From contig JAJYET010000002.1 in assembly GCA_021785655.1 (NCBI GenBank), positions 18,391-82,390 on the forward strand: a stretch of 64,000 nucleotides of DNA, given 5' to 3'. The stretch comes from a bacterium. GTDB taxonomy: Bacteria; Chloroflexota; Dormibacteria; Aeolococcales; Bog-877. The number at the start of each line of letters is the position of its first letter. The first letter of the stretch is position 1. The translations under genes were made by a program, and so were the position numbers. Below the pieces are notes generated by a model. It searched no databases, was not told the origin of the DNA, and saw nothing but the letters and a program-made list of their open reading frames with translations. Below, in pieces: positions 8,879 through 16,257 of this stretch.

Positions 8879-10771
8879 TCACATCCCTGCCGCCGTCGGC
8901 GCTTCCTCCTCCACCTGGCGGATGAGCTCGTCCATCTCCGACCGGTCCATCGACTCCACCTGGATCAGGTGGTCGGCCAGTGCCTGCAGGGTGCCTCGGC
9001 GCAGTGTCAGGACCTTCTTGGCGGTGAGGTAGGCGTTGTCGACCAGGGAGTGGACCTCCTGATCGATCTCGCCCGCGACCTCCTCAGAGTAATTGCGCTG
9101 CTCGCCGAGATCGCGCCCCAGAAAGACCAGCTCCTCCTTGGTGCCGAAAGCCAGAGGGCCAAGCTTTTCGCTCATCCCCCACTCGGTCACCATCCGCCTT
9201 GCCAGCTTGGTGGCCTTGCCGATGTCGTCAGAGGCACCCGTGGTGATGTTGGCGTCGCCCAGGAGCAGCTCCTCCGCGACCCGACCGCCCAGGATCCCGG
9301 CCAGCTGGTCGGTGAGCTCTGCCTTGCTGACCAGCACCTTGTCATGCTCCGGCAGCTGCATGGTCCAGCCCAGGGCCATGCCCCGGCTCACGATGCTGAT
9401 CTTGTAGGGGGGGTCACAGTGGGGAAGGCTGCGCATCACCAGAGCGTGCCCCATCTCGTGATAGGCGATGACCAGCTTCTCCTCGTCGGAGATCCGCCGC
9501 GACTTGCGCTCGGGCCCGGCGATCACCCGGGCGATGGCCTCCTCCAGCTCCTGCATCGCGATCACCTTGCGGTTCTGCCGGGCCGCCAGGATGGCCGCCT
9601 CGTTGATGAGATTGGCGAGGTCGGCGCCACTGAACCCCACCGTCTGGCGGGCCAGCACGGTCAGGTCCACCGTGGTGTCCAAGGGCTTGTTGCGGGCGTG
9701 AACCTTCAGGATCGCCTCCCGCCCGCGGATGTCCGGCCGGTCCAGGGTCACGTGGCGGTCGAAGCGGCCCGGTCGCAGGAGGGCCGGGTCGAGAACGTCG
9801 GGGCGGTTAGTGGCCGCGATGACGATCACGTGGGTGTTGGTCTCAAACCCGTCCATCTCCACCAGCAGCTGATTCAGGGTCTGCTCCCGCTCGTCGTGGC
9901 CCCCACCCAAGCCGGCCCCGCGCTGCCTTCCCACGGCGTCGATCTCGTCCACGAAGACGATGCAGGGGCTGTTCTTCTTGGCCTGATCGAACAGGTCCCG
10001 GACTCGAGAGGCCCCCACCCCCACAAACATCTCGACGAACTCCGAGCCCGAGATGCTGAAGAACGGAACCCCCGCCTCCCCAGCCACCGCCTTGCTGAGT
10101 AGGGTCTTGCCGGCTCCGGGCGGCCCCACCATCAGCACCCCCTTGGGGATGCGGGCCCCCAGCGAAGTGAAGCGGTCGGGGTACTTGAGGAACTCCACGA
10201 TCTCGGTGAGCTCCTGCTTGGCCTCGTCCACCCCGGCGACATCCGCGAAAGTGACCTGGGGCTTGTCCCCGGCCACCATCCGGGCCCGACTGCGGCCGAA
10301 TGAGAGGGCCTGATTGTTGCCCGACTGGCTCTGGCGCATGATGAACCAGATGAAGAGGAGCACCACCAAGACGATCAGGACGTTGGGGAGAATTACCGAG
10401 AGAAGCAAACTATTCCCGCTCGAGCTCTGGTAGCTGTAATTGGTGAATCCATAGCGTTCAAACAGGGTGCCGGGGTCAGTGCCGTCGGTCACCGACTGGT
10501 ACTCCTTCCCGGTGGTGGTCCACCACTGGACCTGGGCGCCGGAGTTCTGCACCTGGACCCGGTGACTCGGGCTGCTGCTGATTATGGGGGCCCCAGCGGG
10601 AACCGTCTTGCCCTGGCCCTGGAGCTGGTAGTCGGCGAGCGCCTTCTGGAGCGTGCCGGCCGGGGCCGATGGGATGCTGGGGCCAGGGGCCATGTGAAAG
10701 GCCAGGATGGCGATCGCCAGGATGGCTGCGAAGATCACCACGTAGGCGACGGCACGGCGCTGCGCGGGCAT
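8879..10771 (-). CDS. ftsH: ATP-dependent zinc metalloprotease FtsH
   Basis: FtsH is a membrane-bound hexameric AAA+ protease that removes misfolded and regulatory proteins. The 630-residue product has one membrane segment at about 5-25, an extracytoplasmic domain of about 100 residues, a second membrane segment ([19 protein letters not shown]) near 125-145, Walker A GPPGAGKT near 220, Walker [13 protein letters not shown], the second region of homology [21 protein letters not shown], and the zinc site HEMGH near 445. ATG at 10771 was chosen because a -10 element lies seven bases before it and the protein then begins at the first membrane segment. The extracytoplasmic domain is rich in serine, glutamine and glycine. 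Confidence 0.97.
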   Translation of the reverse strand: MPAQRRAVAYVVIFAAILAIAILAFHMAPGPSIPSAPAGTLQKALADYQLQGQGKTVPAGAPIISSSPSHRVQVQNSGAQVQWWTTTGKEYQSVTDGTDPGTLFERYGFTNYSYQSSSGNSLLLSVILPNVLIVLVVLLFIWFIMRQSQSGNNQALSFGRSRARMVAGDKPQVTFADVAGVDEAKQELTEIVEFLKYPDRFTSLGARIPKGVLMVGPPGAGKTLLSKAVAGEAGVPFFSISGSEFVEMFVGVGASRVRDLFDQAKKNSPCIVFVDEIDAVGRQRGAGLGGGHDEREQTLNQLLVEMDGFETNTHVIVIAATNRPDVLDPALLRPGRFDRHVTLDRPDIRGREAILKVHARNKPLDTTVDLTVLARQTVGFSGADLANLINEAAILAARQNRKVIAMQELEEAIARVIAGPERKSRRISDEEKLVIAYHEMGHALVMRSLPHCDPPYKISIVSRGMALGWTMQLPEHDKVLVSKAELTDQLAGILGGRVAEELLLGDANITTGASDDIGKATKLARRMVTEWGMSEKLGPLAFGTKEELVFLGRDLGEQRNYSEEVAGEIDQEVHSLVDNAYLTAKKVLTLRRGTLQALADHLIQVESMDRSEMDELIRQVEEEAPTAAGM

Positions 10772-10778
10772 GGCCCAG

Positions 10779-10784
10779 ATTGTA
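10779..10784 (-). promoter_or_regulatory. ftsH -10 element, leaderless spacing
   Basis: TACAAT on the minus strand lies seven bases before the ftsH ATG, so transcription would begin at or within a base or two of the start codon. The same GGATACAAT string precedes rpsU. Confidence 0.55.
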
Positions 10785-11194
10785 TCCGCAACTCCCCCAG
10801 GAGGCGCCGTCGGCGATCTCACCGAGGTCCCGCTCCCGGCCCGGATCGATCTCGGCATCGGCTCCTGAGCGTTCGCCCCCCCCGGGGGATTGCCCGGCGC
10901 CAGCTCCTAATGCCATCCGGCCACAATCCATGCCCTCAGCTCGCCGGCGCCGGGCTCGGTGCCGATCGCCTCCCCGCCGCGTTGAGGCCCAACAGGACGG
11001 TGGCGGGGGTTCACGACCATCGAGCGACTATCAGGTTCAGATCCGACGATCTTCCTGGTCGCAGCATTGCGCACGAGCGGCGTAGGGCAGCTGCCCTACT
11101 CAATCACGGCCCGCAAGGTCTGCTGGCCCGGGAAACTCGATGCCCTCAATCTTGTCGAGGAAGCTGCTGCCCACGAGGCCTCGGTCGACCCGCT
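10785..11194 (+). other. Gene-free stretch between ftsH and the toxin-antitoxin pair
   Basis: No gene in either orientation could be supported here. It holds the ftsH promoter edge, an 18-base perfect palindrome at 11082-11099, and on the minus strand near 11105-11165 a short frame ending FLDKIEGIEFPGPADLAGRD then stop. That frame reads like the tail of a lost gene, but I cannot place it in a family. Confidence 0.4.
11082..11099. repeat. 18-bp perfect palindrome GTAGGGCAG/CTGCCCTAC
   Basis: The two 9-base arms abut without a loop, which suits a protein-binding site better than a terminator. A related inverted repeat with the shared core GCTGCCCTA occurs at 15780-15809, at the other side of the accessory stretch. 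Confidence 0.5.
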
Positions 11195-11509
11195 CTACGC
11201 GGAGCGCTGGAAGACGGCCCGTTCGAGGCGGGTGAGTCGGTCTGCCACGCTGGGACCATTCCCCTCGGCCTCGGAACGGAGCCGATCGAGCGCCCAGAGG
11301 CGGATGAGCGTGGAGACGGGCAGGTTCGCCTTCTCGGCGGCCCGCTGGAGCCGAGCGTGCTCATCTGCGGACAACCGCACCGACACCACGGTGGGTCGTC
11401 CGAGGTTGGGCCTCTTGACCTCGACGTTGTCGGGCAAGGTGTCCTCGAGGGCGTAGTTCTCTGCTGCTGCTCCCTCTTCGGCCAGCACGTCTTCGATCTT
11501 CTGGCTCAT
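11195..11509 (-). CDS. Ribbon-helix-helix antitoxin (BrnA/CopG-like)
   Basis: This 104-residue protein has a ribbon-helix-helix core near residues 40-75: VVSVRLSADEHARLQRAAEKA then LPVSTLIRLWALDRL. Such proteins bind toxin and repress their own operon. The ATG at 11509 shares its A with the toxin stop (TGATG) and is preceded by AAGGAGG four bases away, so the two genes are translationally coupled. The toxin-first order is that of brnT-brnA. The N-terminal 35 residues are acidic, suitable for toxin binding; that point is inference. Confidence 0.72.
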   Translation of the reverse strand: MSQKIEDVLAEEGAAAENYALEDTLPDNVEVKRPNLGRPTVVSVRLSADEHARLQRAAEKANLPVSTLIRLWALDRLRSEAEGNGPSVADRLTRLERAVFQRSA

Positions 11510-11811
11510 CAGTCCTCCTTTCCGTAGAGGCGTCGATCGCCTGGGCTTGAGACCCCGGCGTTGGCGCCCCACCCCTCCCCGACAGGTGGCTCCGTGTCGT
11601 CGGCATCAGCTGCCACCAAGATGACGGTGAGGACCTCGCGGGCGCTCGTCGAGTAGCCGATCACCCGCACCGACCGACCGCCGCGACTCGCCGGGTCGGG
11701 AGTGAGCCAAACAGCATGGTCGTCGTTGACCGCATCGTCGGCCCCCGCTGGGTCGACGCCGTGGCGCGAGCGGAGGTAATCGGCACGCTTGCCCCGGTCT
11801 ACCCGCGACAC
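11509..11811 (-). CDS. BrnT-like toxin
   Basis: The 100-residue product keeps the BrnT/DUF497 outline: a helix with KRADYLRSRHGVDPAGADDAV, a loop and strand VWLTPDP, and the core strand pair VRVIGYS...REVLTVILV, ending in DRRLYGKED. BrnT proteins are RelE-fold RNases that arrest translation. The match is by outline, not by high identity, so a related DUF4258-type toxin is possible. It begins with GTG, six bases after a TAGTAT hexamer, so the mRNA is probably leaderless. The downstream antitoxin overlaps by one base. Confidence 0.62.
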   Translation of the reverse strand: MSRVDRGKRADYLRSRHGVDPAGADDAVNDDHAVWLTPDPASRGGRSVRVIGYSTSAREVLTVILVAADADDTEPPVGEGWGANAGVSSPGDRRLYGKED

Positions 11812-11817
11812 ACCTAC

Positions 11818-11823
11818 ATACTA
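11818..11823 (-). promoter_or_regulatory. Toxin-antitoxin -10 element, leaderless spacing
   Basis: TAGTAT on the minus strand ends six bases before the toxin GTG. Transcription would begin at about the start codon. Confidence 0.5.
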
Positions 11824-11985
11824 CTACGTTCCACGACAACTGCAGGCTCTGGATCTTGCTCCGACCCCGCGGCCACCCGGCGGGCCGAGCTCACCGCCTG
11901 CCTCGGTGCCCGGCGCGCCGGTCTGCACCCCGAAGGATGGTCCCATCGTTGCTGCCCGCTCGGCACGCAGTGACAGGTCGGACCC

Positions 11986-12441
11986 TCATCCGCCGCCCTC
12001 GGACGCGTGGAGCACGTCGGAAAGCAGACGCCGCAACGTCTCACGGTCGGCCACAGGGAGCGAAGCAAGAAGTTCATCGTCATTCTGAGTGGTCGAGGCG
12101 ACGAGCTTCTTCACGAGTCAACGGCCTGGGGCCGTGAGGGCGAGGACGCGCCGGCGGCGGTCCGACGGATCGACCGCCCGGCTGACGAGCCCGGCACCGA
12201 CCAACGATTCGACCACGGCCACGGCGTTCCTCGGGTCGACGCCAACCAGCTCTGCGAGCCGTTGCTGTCCGAGGGGGCCGGCTTCTCCGAGCGCCATTAG
12301 CACCTTGGCCTGCGTGGGGATCACCTCGAGCTCGGCGAGCACCTCGGCCCAGCGTTGGTAGGCGATCGAGCCGACCGTCCCGAGCAGGTAGCCGGTGCGC
12401 ATCTGAAAGACGGGGCTGGACGGGTCGAGATCCTCGGTCAC
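11986..12441 (-). pseudogene. MarR-family regulator interrupted by in-frame TGA
   Basis: From GTG at 12441 the frame encodes a clear MarR winged helix: TQAKVLMALGEAGPLGQQRLAELVGVDPRNAVAVVESL, then the wing with DPSDRRRRVLALTAPGR. A TGA at 12118-12120 then stops the frame at residue 107. The same frame continues for 43 more codons (LVKKLVASTTQNDDELLASL and onward to a stop at 11986), which is the missing C-terminal dimerisation helix. MarR proteins usually have R or a similar residue after the AGR, so CGA to TGA is the simplest change. Either the gene is dead, or it makes a truncated protein, or the base is a sequencing error. It is divergent from the dead SRPBCC gene at 12543. Confidence 0.7.
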
Positions 12442-12542
12442 GGCTGGGCACTAGCAGCGGTGCACATGCGGCATGATCAACATGGCATACGTATACCCGG
12501 GCGGAGCTGGTGCTGCCCCGAAGGCAGCCGGAAGGAGGCAGC
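12442..12542. promoter_or_regulatory. Divergent intergenic region with ATACGTAT palindrome
   Basis: The region between the MarR and SRPBCC remnants contains the palindrome ATACGTAT at 12487-12494, overlapped by GTATAC, in an otherwise GC-rich context. A MarR operator would be expected here. AAGGAGG at 12533-12539 is the ribosome-binding site of the SRPBCC gene. Confidence 0.4.
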
Positions 12543-12920
12543 GTGAGAGAGCCGCACAGATCCTCGTCGGAGCCCGAGCCAAAGACCATCTCCGTCTCGG
12601 TCCCCGCAGAAACCGCCTTTCGCGCCTAGGTCGAACGGCCGATGGGATGGGTCCCTCCCGCCCATCGGATGACCACGGACACGACGTCGATGACCATCGA
12701 GGCCCGAACCTGTGGCCGCTTCTAGGAGACGGCTGCGGACGGGACCGAGGCGATCCGCGGGGTAGTCCTCGAGTGGGCGCCCCCGTCACGTGTGGTGATG
12801 ACCTGGCGGGTGGGGCCCGACTGGCAGCCGCTCGCCGACGACGAGCACGCGCCTCATGTCGAGGTCGACTTCCGCCGAGCCGACCCGAAGACGACAGAGG
12901 GCAACCAGGAGCAGACCTAG
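12543..12920 (+). pseudogene. SRPBCC (AHSA1-like) gene with in-frame amber codons
   Basis: GTG at 12543 has a good AAGGAGG six bases upstream. Reading through, the frame gives ISVSVPAETAFRA, stop, VERPMGWVPPAHRM, then MTIEARTCGRF, stop, [20 protein letters not shown] and [13 protein letters not shown], then [14 protein letters not shown]. These are the successive signatures of an Aha1/SRPBCC domain. TAG codons at 12627 and 12723 replace positions that are normally aromatic (FRVF and GRWYE), and a third TAG at 12918 cuts off the C-terminal third. A MarR or ArsR regulator next to an SRPBCC gene is a common pair, and both members here carry stops, which points to decay of the whole pair. Confidence 0.7.
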
Positions 12921-13173
12921 GAAAGCGGCGGCCACGGCGTCTGCTCTCTGCCGCCGGCCGCTGCGCCTGCTCTTCTCACTCTCGGTCTGCCGGGTGCGGG
13001 CTCCGCGAAATCCGGGAGGACGCAACGGACCCTTCGAGTCAGGCTCCGTCGACGGATCCCCACTTCGCCGAGTGCGAAAGGACCCCGGCATCCCGCGACT
13101 CCTCCGACCACGGCATGGTGTCCGATCCCGAAGGCGACGTTGAGCCGACCGACCTGGACCATGGCGCAGTTGC
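12921..13173. other. Decayed stretch with a remnant of an AhpD-like gene end
   Basis: No intact gene is seen. On the minus strand around 13121-13162 the frame reads MVQVGRLNVAFGIG, matching the ENLRGRFNLALGIG segment near the end of the neighbouring AhpD-like gene; about 24 of 30 bases agree by hand alignment. The rest does not align. I read it as the tail of a former tandem copy, plus the lost 3' part of the SRPBCC gene. Confidence 0.35.
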
Positions 13174-13773
13174 CTAGGAACTTCCGGCGTCGTCTGGGAG
13201 TGCGCAGACCATGCCCTCGCTGAATCCTGCAGATCCGATCCCGAGGGCCAAGTTGAAGCGGCCCCGCAGGTTCTCCAGGGCGACGTGGTGGGTGAGCTCC
13301 AGGATCTGCTCGTCGTCGAGGTGCTGACGGAGCTCGTCGAAGAGGTCGTCCGACACCTCGACAGGCGTTCGGGACATCCCAACCGCGTAGTCGAGGACGA
13401 GCCTGTCGAGCTCTGAGAAGAGCGGGCTCGTCCGGTAGTGAGAGAGGGCGAGGAGCTCCTCGTCCCGGAGACCCCAGTGCCGGGCGATGGCGGAGCCCAT
13501 GTCGATGCAGTACTCGCAGTGGGTGAGGGCGGCTGCCTTCAGCTCGGCCAGGGCGTGCAGCCGCTTGGGGAGGCGGTGGAGCTTGCCCGTGGCCTGTTCG
13601 AGCTTGGCGTAGCCCTTGAAGAGCCCCGGCACCCGGGCATAGACCTCGAGGGGTTCGACCATCCGCTCGGTCGTCTTGCCGGTGAGCCGGGCGATCGCCC
13701 GCCTGGTGAAGTAGAGGGCGATCCGCGTGGAGAGGCCGGCTGCAGCGCGGCCGGCCGGTTCGATGCGGGCCAT
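13174..13773 (-). CDS. Carboxymuconolactone decarboxylase / AhpD-like protein
   Basis: The 199-residue product has an alkylhydroperoxidase-D-like helical core. LAELKAAALTHCEYCIDMGSAIARH gives the CxxC redox pair near residue 88, followed by DEELLALSHY and TPVEVSDDLFDELRQHLDDEQILELTHHVALEN. Family members reduce peroxides or decarboxylate; the CxxC favours a redox role. The ATG at 13773 has AAAGGAGGTG upstream, one of the strongest ribosome-binding sites in the window. The preceding methyltransferase-like frame runs into this gene in phase with no stop, so a fused product is also possible. Confidence 0.82.
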   Translation of the reverse strand: MARIEPAGRAAAGLSTRIALYFTRRAIARLTGKTTERMVEPLEVYARVPGLFKGYAKLEQATGKLHRLPKRLHALAELKAAALTHCEYCIDMGSAIARHWGLRDEELLALSHYRTSPLFSELDRLVLDYAVGMSRTPVEVSDDLFDELRQHLDDEQILELTHHVALENLRGRFNLALGIGSAGFSEGMVCALPDDAGSS

Positions 13774-14346
13774 TTGGCACCTCCTTTTGTCGCCGCTGGT
13801 TGTTGGTCGGGGCCCGGCCCGAGGAGTCTCCTCTGTCGATCTCGCCGGATCGCCGTGCCAGGGGTGCAGCCGTGGCAGCCAGGCTCGCACCGCGTGCCGG
13901 TAGGCGTCGTAGTCGGAGCCGAACGTGCGGGCGAGGGCAGGCTCTTCGTAGAGGTGGACAGCGCCGAGGCCGACGACCATCGCTGCGGCCGCATACTCCA
14001 GGAGGCCGAGGGATCCGAAGAAGAGTGCTTCGCCCAGCAGGATGGCGAGGAAGCTCGCGTAGATGGGGTTGCGCACGTACCGGTAGGGCCCGGTCACGAC
14101 GAGGTGTGGTGGCGCTGCCACGGGCACAGGCGTTCCCTTCGCCTGGACGAAGCGGACGAAGGACAGCACGATCGGAACGAGGCCAGCGCAGATGAGAAGC
14201 CCTGCTGCCGTCTGGGCGAGCCACCAGTCGGGAAGCGGGTGGTGGATGTGCCAATCGCCCGACAGCCACGGGAGGACACCGCCGAACGTCCCGCCGAGCG
14301 CCATGCCCCACCCGGCGCTGACGATCGCGGCAAGGGACCGACGCAT
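13774..14346 (-). CDS. Isoprenylcysteine carboxyl methyltransferase-like membrane protein (no own stop)
   Basis: About 190 residues contain four to five hydrophobic segments. They are followed by VTGPYRYVRNPIYASFLAILLGEALFFGS and EEPALARTFGSDYDAYRHAVRAWLP, the paired signatures of the ICMT/PEMT-like membrane methyltransferases (SAM-binding RHP/RNPxY and the EE...Y...Y motif). Substrates vary widely in bacteria and cannot be inferred. ATG at 14346 shares a base with the stop of the upstream gene (TGATG). No stop codon follows the domain: the frame continues through about 25 linker residues into the AhpD-like gene and ends at 13174. A true fusion of 390 residues or two overlapping products are both possible. 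Confidence 0.75.
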
Positions 14347-14783
14347 CACGGTCCCTCGTGGCCAGTGCCGGGCCGTGGGCGCCGGGCGGCTCCGCTCCGC
14401 CCTCGGTGCGCGAACCTCGACAGCGTTGCCTGCCGCGCGACGAGGCCCATCGCCGCGACGGCGACGGTCACGTGGAGGGCAAGCCAGTTCCCGCCGGCGT
14501 GTCCCGTCGCAACGACAGCCACGATCGCCGCGAAGAGCCCGGCGCGAGGTGCGAGGAGGTGTCGTGACTCTGGTCGGCGACGCCGGAGCCCGAGCCTGAG
14601 GCCGAGGCACGAGAGGGGGATCAGGACGAGGACATCGCCCAGGTTCTCGTGCCAGGTGAGCCACTGGTGGTGGCTATCGGCGACGCCGCCGGCCAGGCCA
14701 CTCTGGACGAGCAGGCCGAGCCCAAGGGCGGCCGTGGTCCGTGAAGGGGCGATCGTGGTCGACGACGTCGTGGCGGGGGTCAC
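14346..14783 (-). CDS. Small polytopic membrane protein, unknown function
   Basis: The 145-residue product has about four hydrophobic segments (LGLGLLVQSGLAGGV, DVLVLIPLSCLGL, AGLFAAIVAVVATGH, LHVTVAVAAMGL). Histidines in WHENLGD, GHAGG and LHVTVA lie at segment ends, which would suit haem or metal binding, but I do not recognise a family. It begins with GTG at 14783 and is the first gene of a three-gene unit with the methyltransferase-like and AhpD-like genes, divergent from the TetR gene. Confidence 0.6.
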   Translation of the reverse strand: MTPATTSSTTIAPSRTTAALGLGLLVQSGLAGGVADSHHQWLTWHENLGDVLVLIPLSCLGLRLGLRRRRPESRHLLAPRAGLFAAIVAVVATGHAGGNWLALHVTVAVAAMGLVARQATLSRFAHRGRSGAARRPRPGTGHEGP

Positions 14784-14932
14784 TCGGCTGCCCCCACGCT
14801 GGCCGGAGCCACCCGGCGCCGGTGGTCATAGCACCACGCCACCAGCCGACCAAGTCCGTGCGTCGGCAAGTCCCCGACGCTCGGATCCCTGCCGTGGGTC
14901 GATCGCGTCTCGGTCATCTCTCTTTCCGATAT

Positions 14933-14967
14933 GATAGTTGTTCTCTCGATTCAGTAGTGTTACTATC
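14933..14967 (+). promoter_or_regulatory. tetR promoter overlapped by an inverted repeat
   Basis: TTGTTC at 14938-14943, a 17-base spacer and TACTAT at 14961-14966 form a sigma-70-type promoter ending eight bases before the TetR GTG. The arms GATAGT (14933-14938) and ACTATC (14962-14967) flank it, so a dimeric repressor bound there would block RNA polymerase. This suggests autorepression and control of the divergent operon. Confidence 0.62.
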
Positions 14968-14974
14968 GTTCGCC

Positions 14975-15634
14975 GTGGGCGCAGAAGTCAAGGGCGGCAA
15001 ACCACCAAAGGGGCGCAGCGGCCAAGCCCGCACGCGTCTCGCCCGCCACGCGGTCGTCGAGGCGGCCCGTGACCTCTTCATCGAGCGGGGCTACGCGGCC
15101 ACCACCATCGAGGCGATCAGCGAGCGCTCGGACGTGCCGCCGGCCACGATCTACCGGCTGTTCTCCTCCAAGCTTGGGATCTTGAAGACCCTGCTCGACA
15201 CGTCCATCGCCGGCGACGAACAAGGCCTCACCCTGCAGGGCCGGCCCGAGGTCACAGACCTCTTCTCCGAGCCCGATCCCGCAAAGCTCGTCGCTGGCTT
15301 CGCCAGCATCTGTGTCTCGATCAACACCAGGAGCAGCGACACCTACGCGATCCTGCTCAGCGCCGCAGCAACCGACCCCGACGCGGCCGAGCTGCTCACC
15401 AACCACACCAACCTGCGGGACCTGGGCCAGGGGCTCATCGCCGCTGCCTTAGCGCGAGCCGGCGCACTGCGACCTGGCCTCGACAAGCGTGACGCCGCCG
15501 ACATCGTCCACGCGCTCATGTCTCCCGAGCTGTACCGACTGCTCGTCGTCGACCGTGGCTGGACGGCGCAACGCTACGAGCACTGGCTCGCCCAGGTCCT
15601 CGCGCAACAACTCCTCGGGGTTCAGGGCGCGTGA
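14975..15634 (+). CDS. TetR-family transcriptional regulator
   Basis: The 219-residue protein has the N-terminal helix-turn-helix typical of the family: RHAVVEAARDLFIERGYAATTIEAISERSDVPPATIYRLFSSKLGIL at about residues 28-72. The C-terminal ligand-binding and dimerisation domain is unremarkable and gives no ligand. GTG at 14975 was chosen because a good promoter lies directly upstream and because the frame before it crosses that promoter. It probably represses itself and the divergent membrane protein / methyltransferase / AhpD unit through the inverted repeat at 14933-14967. Confidence 0.85.
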   Translation: MGAEVKGGKPPKGRSGQARTRLARHAVVEAARDLFIERGYAATTIEAISERSDVPPATIYRLFSSKLGILKTLLDTSIAGDEQGLTLQGRPEVTDLFSEPDPAKLVAGFASICVSINTRSSDTYAILLSAAATDPDAAELLTNHTNLRDLGQGLIAAALARAGALRPGLDKRDAADIVHALMSPELYRLLVVDRGWTAQRYEHWLAQVLAQQLLGVQGA

Positions 15635-16016
15635 GACAGCCGCGGCGCCGGTCCTGGCTGCCCCGAAGTGCCGACCGGTGTCGCCGGGCAGAGTTGATCG
15701 TGATGGGAAAGGCCGCCACCCCGGCGAGCGGCTGAAGCGATGGGCACGAAAGTTCCCATCTCGGTTTGTCAGTGCAGATGCATAGGGCTGCACCAGCGCT
15801 GCCCTATGCGCCCGGCCAAAGGGCGAGCCCGGCATTGAGAAGCAGCAGCGTGCGGGCCGCACGCGCCGCGCCGACCCGCATCGGGCATCGTGCGCGAAGT
15901 GATCAGGTCCCGAGAAAAAGCCCCGAGAAACCCCGATCTCCGACCTCGGCCCGAACGCGACACCGCTGGTCAGGCGCCTGTGCCCCATGCCCGAGACGCG
16001 CCGACCAGCGTTTTGA
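15635..16016. other. Gene-free stretch with a hairpin, before the tRNA genes
   Basis: No credible gene is present. An inverted repeat, GCATAGGGC at 15780-15788 and GCCCTATGC at 15801-15809, could form a 9-bp stem with a 12-base loop. It lacks a T-run, so it is not a classic terminator. Its core resembles the palindrome at 11082-11099. Confidence 0.4.
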
Positions 16017-16092
16017 TGGTGGCGGTACCTGGATTCGAACCAGGGACACCTCGGTTATGAGCCGAGCGCTCTAACCCCTGAGCTATACCGCC
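16017..16092 (-). tRNA. tRNA-Met (CAT), CCA encoded
   Basis: A full cloverleaf can be drawn: acceptor GGCGGTA/TACCGCC, D stem GCTC/GAGC, anticodon stem CTCGG/CCGAG with loop CTCATAA, T stem CCTGG/CCAGG with TTCGAAT, discriminator A and genomic CCA. The anticodon is CAT. It lacks the three G-C pairs of the initiator anticodon stem, so it is the elongator tRNA-Met, unless it is a lysidine-modified tRNA-Ile2, which sequence alone does not exclude. Confidence 0.92.
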
Positions 16093-16123
16093 GAGCGATG
16101 GACAGATCCAGCCGGGGGGAGCG

Positions 16124-16195
16124 TTGCGGCGCCAAGACTCGAACTTGGGACCTTCGGGTTATGAGCCCGACGAGCTGCCACTGCTCCACGCCGCA
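16124..16195 (-). tRNA. Initiator tRNA-fMet (CAT), CCA not encoded
   Basis: The anticodon stem TCGGG/CCCGA has the three consecutive G-C pairs of initiator tRNAs, and the loop is CTCATAA. The D stem is GAGC/GCTC and the T stem CCAAG/CTTGG. The acceptor is TGCGGCG/CGCCGCA, so the first pair is U1-A72 instead of the usual C1-A72 mismatch; a weak end pair still suits the formylase. The 3' CCA is not encoded (CGC follows the discriminator). Confidence 0.92.
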
Positions 16196-16200
16196 GGGTG

Positions 16201-16229
16201 ATTCTAACACGGCCATCCGGAGAGGTCAA
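16201..16229 (-). promoter_or_regulatory. tRNA promoter
   Basis: TTGACC (16229-16224), a 17-base spacer and TAGAAT (16206-16201) form the best-matching promoter in the window. The expected transcription start falls on the mature 5' end of tRNA-fMet (16195), so there may be no 5' leader to remove. Both tRNA genes would be transcribed from it. Confidence 0.72.
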
Positions 16230-16257
16230 AGCCAGACTCGAAGGGCACACCGGACGA

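Noticed and set aside
12543..12920. Amber recoding (pyrrolysine or tyrosine at TAG) of the SRPBCC gene
   Set aside because: TAG ends intact genes elsewhere in the window, no suppressor tRNA or Pyl genes are seen, and the adjacent MarR gene has a different stop.
16017..16195. tRNA gene as attachment site of an integrated element
   Set aside because: No copy of the tRNA 3' end was found near 11 kb and there is no integrase, so site-specific integration is not supported.
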